The notes under the pieces are model-generated. The model ran no database searches. It saw only the letters and a list, made by a program, of their open reading frames with translations, and was not told the origin of the DNA. Below, piece by piece: positions 7,256 through 15,270 of a stretch of 15,415 nt of DNA. How positions within the stretch are numbered: position 1 is the first letter of the stretch; the number at the start of each line of letters is the position of its first letter. Origin of the DNA: Cylindrotheca closterium (taxonomy: Eukaryota > Bacillariophyta > Bacillariophyceae > Bacillariales > Bacillariaceae); NCBI GenBank assembly GCA_933822405.4, contig CAKOGP040001866.1, positions 1-15,415 of the forward strand. The letters are read 5' to 3'. A program made the position numbers and the translations under genes.

Positions 7256-7447
7256 TCAGTAACCTTCATAGGAATAATGCTCGGCATCATCATAAGGATA
7301 ATAGCCTGGATGATCTTGTGGAGGATACGATTCGTTTGGAGGATGCCATTCTTCAGGAGGAGGATGCATTCTCATTTTGTTCATACAATTGAACAAATTG
7401 GCCTTGGACAAAGTATTGATCATTTTGTTCTGGCTGATCTTCAGCAT
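7256..7447 (-). CDS. Frame carrying the gag C-terminus and gag-pol link
   Basis: This frame lies +1 relative to the main gag frame and overlaps it from 7447 to 7353. Its last 39 residues are rich in P, Y, E and D (HPPPEEWHPP, HPGYYPYDDAEHYSYEGY) and look like a retroelement linker. It ends in TGA (7256-7258), and the protease follows in the same frame. Either a frameshift mutation near 7380 moved the coding sequence into this frame, or the element uses a +1 gag-to-pol shift, as yeast Ty3 does. The stop between this piece and the protease would then need readthrough or be a lesion. Confidence 0.5.
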   Translation of the reverse strand: MLKISQNKMINTLSKANLFNCMNKMRMHPPPEEWHPPNESYPPQDHPGYYPYDDAEHYSYEGY

Positions 7448-7853
7448 GCTGCTCTACGGCAGAAGGCATTCCGCCTTGAGGCATTCCACCTTGAGGCATT
7501 CCGCCTTGAGGCATTCCGCCTTGGTCCTCTACTGGGACAGTTCCATCCGGAACGAAGCATCCCGCTTCTTGATTGAAATGTGATTCAGCATAATGATGAT
7601 TTTGAAAACCTCTTCCCTGAGAGTTTCCTGGAGGTCTGTTGTTGGGAGCTCGATTGTTTGGAGCTTGATTTCCAAAACGACGCTGGTTTTGGTTGTTGCC
7701 ACTTGGTCTTCCTTGATAGTTGTTCGTAGGTCTTGGTGGATAACGATTTCCACCATTCTGCTGTCCTTGATTCTGGTACTTAGGATAAGGCTGACTAGAG
7801 CCAAGTCGCCAATCGCCATAGCGAGAGTTTACATAGCAAGAGTTTACATTTGC
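7353..7853 (-). pseudogene. Disordered Q/N/R/G-rich continuation of gag beyond an in-frame TGA
   Basis: Reading past the TGA at 7854-7856, the gag frame stays open for 166 codons to a TGA at 7353-7355. It encodes a Q/N/P/R/G-rich tail with RRFGNQAPNNRAPNNRPPGN, then four GGMPQ-type repeats, then a glutamine-rich end. Such composition is common in nucleocapsid-like C-termini. No CCHC zinc knuckle is seen. I infer that this is the true gag tail, now cut off by nonsense. Confidence 0.65.
7466..7525. repeat. Four tandem 15-bp units (GGMPQ-coding)
   Basis: Units of GGCATTCCGCCTTGA start at 7466, 7481, 7496 and 7511. The second differs by one base (CCACC) and the fourth ends in GG. On the minus strand they encode the repeated pentapeptide PQGGM in the gag tail frame. 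Confidence 0.9.
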
Positions 7854-8555
7854 TCAACCGCCACGATTAGAAGAACGATGATTGTGAGATCCAGTGCGAG
7901 AGAGATGATGGCTTGCACGTCCAGTTCGTTCACGAACTCGTTCCTTTGCAGCAAGGGTGTTGTCCATGCGGATCGTAGTAGCTTGAAAGTATTCTTCCAT
8001 TATTGCTACTGTGATGGAAGGATCTTCAATCGGTCCTTTTTGTTGACAAAGTAGATCTTGCCATTGCTTGGGAAAAGATTTGTAGATGATCGTCTTTTTC
8101 GCCAGTACAGAAATATTGTCAGTTTCATCCAGCTTTTGAGATGTTCCCGGAAGCATGTCGTGATAAAAACATAGAAGTTCGAGTCGCCGAATGTGTTCAG
8201 AAACATCAGTTTTCATAGTCTTTCTGACTGCCGGAGATTTGAGAAATGAGCTTGCGTTGTTCCGTGGAGATTTGCCAGCTGACATCCTGGTAATAAAAGT
8301 GTCAACAGAATTCTTGAATTGCGCGACCGAATTACTTGGCGCGTTGTTTGATATGATTTGCCACTCATGGAGGGCATTGCCGCCAAGATGTTGTTCAAAG
8401 AGAGCGAACTCGAGAGCACCAATGGCATTAGTATTGCCTGTGAGACTCCAATGTTTGCAGAGGTTCTTGAAGGAGAGAAACATTGTGCAAAAGGACTCAA
8501 GATTCTTGGTCTTACGAAGATAAAGTGGAACCTTTGCCTTTCGTTCACGATCAGC
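7854..8555 (-). CDS. Ty3/gypsy-like Gag, capsid core (second part)
   Basis: This part encodes 233 residues from ADRERKAKVPLYL to the TGA at 7854-7856. The block VPLYLRKTKNLESFCTMF ... FEQHLGGNALHEW ... SFPKQWQDLL has the helical, aromatic-rich character of gag capsid domains in LTR retrotransposons. The last 30 residues are R/S/H-rich (ERVRERTGRASHHLSRTGSH), suggesting RNA binding. The open frame continues to 8687, but codons above 8560 come from the inserted LTR-like repeat and are not gag. The true N-terminus is the 32 codons at 14590-14685. Together the two parts give 265 codons before the TGA. Confidence 0.8.
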   Translation of the reverse strand, partial: ADRERKAKVPLYLRKTKNLESFCTMFLSFKNLCKHWSLTGNTNAIGALEFALFEQHLGGNALHEWQIISNNAPSNSVAQFKNSVDTFITRMSAGKSPRNNASSFLKSPAVRKTMKTDVSEHIRRLELLCFYHDMLPGTSQKLDETDNISVLAKKTIIYKSFPKQWQDLLCQQKGPIEDPSITVAIMEEYFQATTIRMDNTLAAKERVRERTGRASHHLSRTGSHNHRSSNRGG

Positions 8556-8560
8556 ACCAT
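8556..8560. repeat. Left target-site duplication ACCAT
   Basis: ACCAT directly abuts the TGTTGG start of the array and is repeated at 14590-14594, directly after the CTAACA end. A 5-bp duplication is typical of LTR-retrotransposon integrases. The restored gag frame confirms it. Confidence 0.95.
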
Positions 8561-9112
8561 TGTTGGATATATTAGGATTTTCGAAGTACATATTTGGAGA
8601 AACGAGAAAAAGAGAATGCATGTGAACGATAGAGAAATGATGTCGACTGATACGACTAAAAATGAAGACTGATGTGACTAAAAACATTGAGCGTGGCGAG
8701 TCAGAAAACGGATTATATTTCTATGGAAATCATCCTGTTGATGATGTAAGAAAGCAAGATTCAAGCAAGAGCCAAAGTTGGATACTAATCAAAGTACCGA
8801 CTACAGTGGAAGGTGAAAGGATAAACAGATTGAACTTGCAGCATATCAGGCTGACGTAGAGAGAATTCTGAGAATTTCCACTGAGCTGGAGAGGAAAGAG
8901 TCAAAGTCAAAAGTTGACAGACTATTCTCACTTTTTATAATATATTGCAAGCAACGAGTGAATTGGTTGATAAAGTAGGATCTCTGATTGATCTATATAC
9001 TTCTATATACTGTAAATTAACATACTTAGAAGGCAACAATACCTGGACAGCTAGATCGCAGTCAATTGAAACAGGTAGATTGCAGGCGGCAGTGGATCGC
9101 TTACTTCTAACA
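8561..9112. repeat. LTR-like module 1 (552 bp, outer left)
   Basis: A full-length module next to ACCAT. It differs from modules 2-5 by a few bases (GATGTGAC, CGGATTAT, AGGTGAAAGG), as expected for an outer copy not homogenised with the inner ones. Confidence 0.85.
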
Positions 9113-9310
9113 CTGATTTGGAAAAAAGAAGAGCCCAAGATGCCATGATGTCTCGGCCATCTCTCTGTCCCTCTATGTTTCACTCTCCCTCTGTCGACCA
9201 CAGGACTAGGGAACTGCAGTCTGTCACGTAGATGGTCGCCACCTTGTTCTGGAACACTGTGCCATTGGGACGCTCTCCATTCACTTGGATCGATACGCCC
9301 AGGGCATTAG
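9113..9310. repeat. Spacer A, copy 1 (198 bp)
   Basis: Starts CTGATTTGG and ends GGGCATTAG. It is more GC-rich than the modules. On the minus strand one frame reads LGVSIQVNGERPNGTVF and onward, with many codons ending in G or C, as if taken from a coding exon. It could be the miniature element's internal domain or captured host sequence. Confidence 0.75.
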
Positions 9311-9862
9311 TGTTGGATATATTAGGATTTTCGAAGTACATATTTGGAGAAACGAGAAAAAGAGAATGCATGTGAACGATAGAGAAATGATGTCGACTGA
9401 TACGACTAAAAATGAAGACTGATGCGACTAAAAACATTGAGCGTGGCGAGTCAGAAAACGGTTTATATTTCTATGGAAATCATCCTGTTGATGATGTAAG
9501 AAAGCAAGATTCAAGCAAGAGCCAAAGTTGGATACTAATCAAAGTACCGACTACAGTGGAAGATGAACGGATAAACAGATTGAACTTGCAGCATATCAGG
9601 CTGACGTAGAGAGAATTCTGAGAATTTCCACTGAGCTGGAGAGGAAAGAGTCAAAGTCAAAAGTTGACAGACTATTCTCACTTTTTATAATATATTGCAA
9701 GCAACGAGTGAATTGGTTGATAAAGTAGGATCTCTGATTGATCTATATACTTCTATATACTGTAAATTAACATACTTAGAAGGCAACAATACCTGGACAG
9801 CTAGATCGCAGTCAATTGAAACAGGTAGATTGCAGGCGGCAGTGGATCGCTTACTTCTAACA
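9311..9862. repeat. LTR-like module 2
   Basis: Full length, 552 bp. The first of four copies (modules 2-5) that I cannot distinguish by eye. Confidence 0.85.
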
Positions 9863-10060
9863 CTGATTTGGAAAAAAGAAGAGCCCAAGATGCCATGATG
9901 TCTCGGCCATCTCTCTGTCCCTCTATGTTTCACTCTCCCTCTGTCGACCACAGGACTAGGGAACTGCAGTCTGTCACGTAGATGGTCGCCACCTTGTTCT
10001 GGAACACTGTGCCATTGGGACGCTCTCCATTCACTTGGATCGATACGCCCAGGGCATTAG
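9863..10060. repeat. Spacer A, copy 2
   Basis: Same 198 bp as copy 1; no difference seen. Confidence 0.75.
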
Positions 10061-10612
10061 TGTTGGATATATTAGGATTTTCGAAGTACATATTTGGAGA
10101 AACGAGAAAAAGAGAATGCATGTGAACGATAGAGAAATGATGTCGACTGATACGACTAAAAATGAAGACTGATGCGACTAAAAACATTGAGCGTGGCGAG
10201 TCAGAAAACGGTTTATATTTCTATGGAAATCATCCTGTTGATGATGTAAGAAAGCAAGATTCAAGCAAGAGCCAAAGTTGGATACTAATCAAAGTACCGA
10301 CTACAGTGGAAGATGAACGGATAAACAGATTGAACTTGCAGCATATCAGGCTGACGTAGAGAGAATTCTGAGAATTTCCACTGAGCTGGAGAGGAAAGAG
10401 TCAAAGTCAAAAGTTGACAGACTATTCTCACTTTTTATAATATATTGCAAGCAACGAGTGAATTGGTTGATAAAGTAGGATCTCTGATTGATCTATATAC
10501 TTCTATATACTGTAAATTAACATACTTAGAAGGCAACAATACCTGGACAGCTAGATCGCAGTCAATTGAAACAGGTAGATTGCAGGCGGCAGTGGATCGC
10601 TTACTTCTAACA
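10061..10612. repeat. LTR-like module 3
   Basis: Same as module 2 as far as I can read. Confidence 0.85.
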
Positions 10613-10810
10613 CTGATTTGGAAAAAAGAAGAGCCCAAGATGCCATGATGTCTCGGCCATCTCTCTGTCCCTCTATGTTTCACTCTCCCTCTGTCGACCA
10701 CAGGACTAGGGAACTGCAGTCTGTCACGTAGATGGTCGCCACCTTGTTCTGGAACACTGTGCCATTGGGACGCTCTCCATTCACTTGGATCGATACGCCC
10801 AGGGCATTAG
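10613..10810. repeat. Spacer A, copy 3
   Basis: Same 198 bp as copy 1. Confidence 0.75.
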
Positions 10811-11362
10811 TGTTGGATATATTAGGATTTTCGAAGTACATATTTGGAGAAACGAGAAAAAGAGAATGCATGTGAACGATAGAGAAATGATGTCGACTGA
10901 TACGACTAAAAATGAAGACTGATGCGACTAAAAACATTGAGCGTGGCGAGTCAGAAAACGGTTTATATTTCTATGGAAATCATCCTGTTGATGATGTAAG
11001 AAAGCAAGATTCAAGCAAGAGCCAAAGTTGGATACTAATCAAAGTACCGACTACAGTGGAAGATGAACGGATAAACAGATTGAACTTGCAGCATATCAGG
11101 CTGACGTAGAGAGAATTCTGAGAATTTCCACTGAGCTGGAGAGGAAAGAGTCAAAGTCAAAAGTTGACAGACTATTCTCACTTTTTATAATATATTGCAA
11201 GCAACGAGTGAATTGGTTGATAAAGTAGGATCTCTGATTGATCTATATACTTCTATATACTGTAAATTAACATACTTAGAAGGCAACAATACCTGGACAG
11301 CTAGATCGCAGTCAATTGAAACAGGTAGATTGCAGGCGGCAGTGGATCGCTTACTTCTAACA
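10811..11362. repeat. LTR-like module 4
   Basis: Same as module 2 as far as I can read. Confidence 0.85.
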
Positions 11363-11560
11363 CTGATTTGGAAAAAAGAAGAGCCCAAGATGCCATGATG
11401 TCTCGGCCATCTCTCTGTCCCTCTATGTTTCACTCTCCCTCTGTCGACCACAGGACTAGGGAACTGCAGTCTGTCACGTAGATGGTCGCCACCTTGTTCT
11501 GGAACACTGTGCCATTGGGACGCTCTCCATTCACTTGGATCGATACGCCCAGGGCATTAG
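11363..11560. repeat. Spacer A, copy 4
   Basis: Same 198 bp as copy 1. Confidence 0.75.
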
Positions 11561-12112
11561 TGTTGGATATATTAGGATTTTCGAAGTACATATTTGGAGA
11601 AACGAGAAAAAGAGAATGCATGTGAACGATAGAGAAATGATGTCGACTGATACGACTAAAAATGAAGACTGATGCGACTAAAAACATTGAGCGTGGCGAG
11701 TCAGAAAACGGTTTATATTTCTATGGAAATCATCCTGTTGATGATGTAAGAAAGCAAGATTCAAGCAAGAGCCAAAGTTGGATACTAATCAAAGTACCGA
11801 CTACAGTGGAAGATGAACGGATAAACAGATTGAACTTGCAGCATATCAGGCTGACGTAGAGAGAATTCTGAGAATTTCCACTGAGCTGGAGAGGAAAGAG
11901 TCAAAGTCAAAAGTTGACAGACTATTCTCACTTTTTATAATATATTGCAAGCAACGAGTGAATTGGTTGATAAAGTAGGATCTCTGATTGATCTATATAC
12001 TTCTATATACTGTAAATTAACATACTTAGAAGGCAACAATACCTGGACAGCTAGATCGCAGTCAATTGAAACAGGTAGATTGCAGGCGGCAGTGGATCGC
12101 TTACTTCTAACA
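11561..12112. repeat. LTR-like module 5
   Basis: The last full-length copy of the period-750 block. Confidence 0.85.
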
Positions 12113-12310
12113 CTGATTTGGAAAAAAGAAGAGCCCAAGATGCCATGATGTCTCGGCCATCTCTCTGTCCCTCTATGTTTCACTCTCCCTCTGTCGACCA
12201 CAGGACTAGGGAACTGCAGTCTGTCACGTAGATGGTCGCCACCTTGTTCTGGAACACTGTGCCATTGGGACGCTCTCCATTCACTTGGATCGATACGCCC
12301 AGGGCATTAG
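12113..12310. repeat. Spacer A, copy 5
   Basis: The last copy of the 198-bp spacer. Confidence 0.75.
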
Positions 12311-12798
12311 TGTTGGATATATTAGGATTTTCGAAGTACATATTTGGAGAAACGAGAAAAAGAGAATGCATGTGAACGATAGAGAAATGATGTCGACTGA
12401 TACGACTAAAAATGAAGACTGATGCGACTAAAAACATTGAGCGTGGCGAGTCAGAAAACGGTTTATATTTCTATGGAAATCATCCTGTTGATGATGTAAG
12501 AAAGCAAGATTCAAGCAAGAGCCAAAGTTGGATACTAATCAAAGTACCGACTACAGTGGAAGATGAACGGATAAACAGATTGAACTTGCAGCATATCAGG
12601 CTGACGTAGAGAGAATTCTGAGAATTTCCACTGAGCTGGAGAAGAAAGAGTCAAAGTCAAAAGTTGACAGACTATTCTCACTTTTTATAATATATTGCAA
12701 GCAACGAGTGAATTGGTTGATAAAGTAGGATCTTTGATTGATCTATATACTTCTATATACTGTAAGTTCATATACTTAGAAGGCAACAATACCTGGAC
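12311..12798. repeat. LTR-like module 6, chimeric and 3'-truncated
   Basis: The left part carries bases of modules 2-5 (TTTTCGAAG, AAAACATTGAGCGTGG, CTGACG at 12601). The right part carries bases of modules 7-8 (GAGAAGAAAG from 12643, TCTTTGATTG, GTAAGTTCATATAC). The switch lies between 12602 and 12643. The module ends at CTGGAC and lacks the last 64 bases, including CTAACA. Confidence 0.85.
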
Positions 12799-12886
12799 TT
12801 GTGGGCTTGGACTAACAAACGTCTGAGCGCCACGAAAGTCCCAGACTGAATCCTGCGGGAGTTCAGTGCGTGGGTTTTGTACCGGC
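12799..12886. repeat. Spacer B, copy 1 (88 bp)
   Basis: Runs from TTGTGGGCTTGG to TTTTGTACCGGC and is unrelated to spacer A. Two minus-strand frames are open across it, one reading ELPQDSVWDFRGAQTFV. It is GC-rich relative to the modules. Its origin is unknown; it may be captured coding sequence. Confidence 0.7.
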
Positions 12887-13374
12887 TGTTGGATATATTA
12901 GGATTTTCAAAGTACATATTTGGAGAAACGAGAAAAAGAGAATGCATGTGAACGATAGAGAAATGATTTCGACTGATAGGACTAAAAATGAAGACTGATG
13001 CGACTAAAGACATCGAGCATGGCGAGTCAGAAAACGGATTATATTTCTATGGAAATCATCCTGTTGATGATGTAAGAAAGCAAGATTCAAGCAAGAGCCA
13101 AAGTTGGATACTAATCAAAGTACCGACTACAGTGGAAGGTGAACGGATAAACAGATTGAACTTGCAGCATATCAGGCAGACGTAGAGAGAATTCTGAGAA
13201 TTTCCACTGAGCTGGAGAAGAAAGAGTCAAAGTCAAAAGTTGACAGACTATTCTCACTTTTTATAATATATTGCAAGCAACGAGTGAATTGGTTGATAAA
13301 GTAGGATCTTTGATTGATCTATATACTTCTATATACTGTAAGTTCATATACTTAGAAGGCAACAATACCTGGAC
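12887..13374. repeat. LTR-like module 7 (488 bp, truncated)
   Basis: The second subtype, with TTTTCAAAG, GATTTCGACTGATAGG, AAAGACATCGAGCATGG and CAGACG. It ends at CTGGAC. Confidence 0.85.
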
Positions 13375-13462
13375 TTGTGGGCTTGGACTAACAAACGTCT
13401 GAGCGCCACGAAAGTCCCAGACTGAATCCTGCGGGAGTTCAGTGCGTGGGTTTTGTACCGGC
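13375..13462. repeat. Spacer B, copy 2
   Basis: Same 88 bp as copy 1. Confidence 0.7.
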
Positions 13463-13950
13463 TGTTGGATATATTAGGATTTTCAAAGTACATATTTGGA
13501 GAAACGAGAAAAAGAGAATGCATGTGAACGATAGAGAAATGATTTCGACTGATAGGACTAAAAATGAAGACTGATGCGACTAAAGACATCGAGCATGGCG
13601 AGTCAGAAAACGGATTATATTTCTATGGAAATCATCCTGTTGATGATGTAAGAAAGCAAGATTCAAGCAAGAGCCAAAGTTGGATACTAATCAAAGTACC
13701 GACTACAGTGGAAGGTGAACGGATAAACAGATTGAACTTGCAGCATATCAGGCAGACGTAGAGAGAATTCTGAGAATTTCCACTGAGCTGGAGAAGAAAG
13801 AGTCAAAGTCAAAAGTTGACAGACTATTCTCACTTTTTATAATATATTGCAAGCAACGAGTGAATTGGTTGATAAAGTAGGATCTTTGATTGATCTATAT
13901 ACTTCTATATACTGTAAGTTCATATACTTAGAAGGCAACAATACCTGGAC
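13463..13950. repeat. LTR-like module 8 (488 bp, truncated)
   Basis: Same as module 7 as far as I can read. Confidence 0.85.
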
Positions 13951-14038
13951 TTGTGGGCTTGGACTAACAAACGTCTGAGCGCCACGAAAGTCCCAGACTG
14001 AATCCTGCGGGAGTTCAGTGCGTGGGTTTTGTACCGGC
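13951..14038. repeat. Spacer B, copy 3
   Basis: The last 88-bp spacer, directly before the outer right module. Confidence 0.7.
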
Positions 14039-14589
14039 TGTTGGATATATTAGGATTTTCAAAGTACATATTTGGAGAAACGAGAAAAAGAGAATGCATG
14101 TGAACGATAGAGAAATGATTTCGACTGATAGGACTAAAAATGAAGACTGATGCGACTAAAGACATCGAGCATGGCGAGTCAGAAAACGGATTATATTTCT
14201 ATGGAAATCATCCTGTTGATGATGTAAGAAAGCAAGATTCAAGCAAGAGCCAAAGTTGGATACTAATCAAAGTACCGACTACAGTGGAAGGTGAACGGAT
14301 AATCAGATTGAACTTGCAGCATATCAGGCTGACGTAGAGAGAATTCTGAGAATTTCCACTGAGCTGGAGAGGAAAGAGTCAAAGTCAAAAGTTGACAGAC
14401 TATTCTCACTTTTTATAATATAATGCAAGCAACGAGTGAATTGGTTGATAAAGTAGGATCTTTGATTGATCTATATACTTCTATATACTGTAAGTTCATA
14501 TACTTAGAAGGCAACAATACCTGGACAGCTAAATTGCAGTCAATTGAACAGGTAGATTGCAGGCGGCAGTGGATCGCTTACTTCTAACA
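14039..14589. repeat. LTR-like module 9 (551 bp, outer right, mosaic)
   Basis: Full length, ending TTCTAACA before ACCAT. It mainly follows the module 7-8 subtype, but between 14330 and 14371 it carries module 1-5 bases (GGCTGACG, GAGAGGAAAG). It also has private changes (ATAATCAG, ATAATGC, GCTAAATTG). Confidence 0.85.
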
Positions 14590-14594
14590 ACCAT
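14590..14594. repeat. Right target-site duplication ACCAT
   Basis: Identical to 8556-8560 and lies inside gag codons 31-32. Reading gag across one ACCAT (ATGGT on the minus strand) keeps the frame. Confidence 0.95.
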
Positions 14595-14685
14595 CTTCAC
14601 CAGGAAGGTAGAATACAATCTCATGGAGAATGTCTTTGCCTTGTTGAACGTAGGAAAATGGTGAGTTTGTCTCGAAAGAAGTCAT
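14590..14685 (-). pseudogene. Ty3/gypsy-like Gag, N-terminal 32 codons separated from the rest
   Basis: The frame starts at an ATG (14685-14683) with MTSFETNSPFSYVQQGKDIL and ends ...YLPGEDG, where the inserted array begins. In frame it continues with ADRERKAKVPLYL at 8555. It is too short to stand out as an ORF by itself and was recognised by reading outward from the duplicated ACCAT. In the present DNA, translation would run into the repeat array, so the gag gene is disrupted. Confidence 0.85.
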
Positions 14686-14807
14686 AGTGCTGTATCTTCA
14701 CTTCTTGAAGTTCAAAGAAACTGAAACAAAGTCAGATGCGTAGCAAATGATACAATTGTAGTTTACTGTAACTCTGCAGATTATATCTCTTTAGTAAAAG
14801 CCTTTGG

Positions 14808-14906
14808 CTATTCGAATAGTAACCCAACCTTCACAGAAGAGTCTTATTGAAAATTATAGATGACTTTAGAAAGGCACAGAAAGTGCTTACGTAAGACCTA
14901 AGGTCT
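14808..14906. other. Cluster of perfect short palindromes in the leader
   Basis: CTATTCGAATAG at 14808-14819, CTTACGTAAG at 14886-14895 and AGACCT-A-AGGTCT at 14894-14906. The last two share two bases. They could form hairpins in leader RNA or bind dimeric proteins; there is no direct evidence for either. Confidence 0.5.
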
Positions 14907-14990
14907 AATATAGTCCCCAACCGAAGGAGCTTCTAGAGTCCCAATACCTTGGGGGCCGTTTCACTGACGTCTTTCACTGAGCGATCCGTG

Positions 14991-15004
14991 CCTTTTTAAA
15001 TATA
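14991..15004 (-). promoter_or_regulatory. TATA-like box of the gypsy-like element
   Basis: TATATTTAAAAAGG on the minus strand lies about 306 bases upstream of the gag ATG, a reasonable distance for an LTR promoter plus leader. A direct repeat TTTCACTGA (+ strand, near 14959 and 14971) around a TGACGTC-like motif lies just downstream of it. Inference from position and sequence only. Confidence 0.35.
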
Positions 15005-15194
15005 TTTCAGTTTTTAAACAATGTCATTTTCCCAGAACAACTTATGATATTTTCCATATTTTCTGATCCTAATTCTGTAAATAACAGCGGGTCATTTGAT
15101 GATCGCAGAGTCATTAAGAAAGTTCAAATTCCAAATCATATCAATAGACGGAATCCTGCAGTTGGGAGTTATAACTCATTGCGACGGAATCCTC

Positions 15195-15270
15195 GAGTTA
15201 TAACTCAAACGTGTGAGTTATAACTCAAACATGTGAGATTTTACTCAAACGTGTGAGTTTTTACTCACCG
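15195..15270. repeat. 20-bp palindromic tandem repeat
   Basis: Units starting at 15195, 15215, 15235 and 15255 follow GAGTTATAACTCAAACGTGT. The first two contain the perfect palindrome GAGTTATAACTC; the later two are degraded to GAGATTTTACTC and GAGTTTTTACTC. A further isolated GAGTTATAACTC is at 15166-15177. GACGGAATCCT also occurs twice (15148, 15184). It may be an LTR enhancer-type repeat. Confidence 0.8.

Larger units (their letters stand above)
8561..14589. mobile_element. Nested tandem array of nine LTR-like modules (TRIM-like)
   Basis: The 6,029-bp insert is flanked by ACCAT. Its module begins TGTTGGATAT and ends TTCTAACA, so its ends are a short inverted TGTTRG/CYAACA repeat as in LTRs. 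Copies start at 8561, 9311, 10061, 10811, 11561, 12311, 12887, 13463 and 14039. Spacing is 750 bp five times, then 576 bp three times. The period-750 units look base-for-base the same. There is no gag or pol. This fits a terminal-repeat retrotransposon in miniature, known elsewhere to form LTR-internal-LTR-internal chains. I could not identify a primer-binding site or polypurine tract beside the modules, so orientation is unknown and the TRIM class is inference. The short frames in it repeat once per unit and are probably not genes. Confidence 0.8.
6848..14685 (-). mobile_element. Truncated Ty3/gypsy-like LTR retrotransposon, split by a nested insertion
   Basis: Gag (14685 to 14590, then 8555 to about 7256) and retropepsin (7231 to 6848) lie in order on the minus strand. 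RT, RNase H and integrase of this element are absent; the pol frame ends in unrelated sequence at the boundary with the YR-type element. The 5' LTR and leader lie to the right, possibly beyond the window. An array of miniature repeats (8561-14589) sits inside gag codon 32. In-frame TGA codons at 7854-7856 and 7256-7258 and a frame change near 7380 show that the copy is not intact. Confidence 0.75.

Noticed and set aside
2274..7856. Alternative nuclear code with TGA as tryptophan
   Set aside because: Tryptophan in these frames is otherwise encoded by TGG many times and TGA is rare; the RT site matches a position that is usually glycine.
8543..8559. Apparent primer-binding site (minus-strand TGGTGCTGATC...) directly after a CCAACA LTR end
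   Set aside because: The TGG belongs to the target duplication ACCAT and the gag codons; the same gag frame continues on the other side of the array, so this is interrupted gag, not a PBS.
8561..8687. N-terminus of the long gag frame (MFLVTSVFIFSRI...)
   Set aside because: These codons are encoded by the LTR-like module and recur in every repeat unit; the real gag N-terminus is at 14685.
8662..14337. Repeated 65-88 residue frames on both strands in each array unit
   Set aside because: They recur once per repeat, cross module/spacer borders and several lack a natural start; no recognisable domain.
8561..14594. CRISPR array or bacterial repeat
   Set aside because: Repeat units are 488-552 bp with only two spacer types, flanked by a retroelement target duplication.
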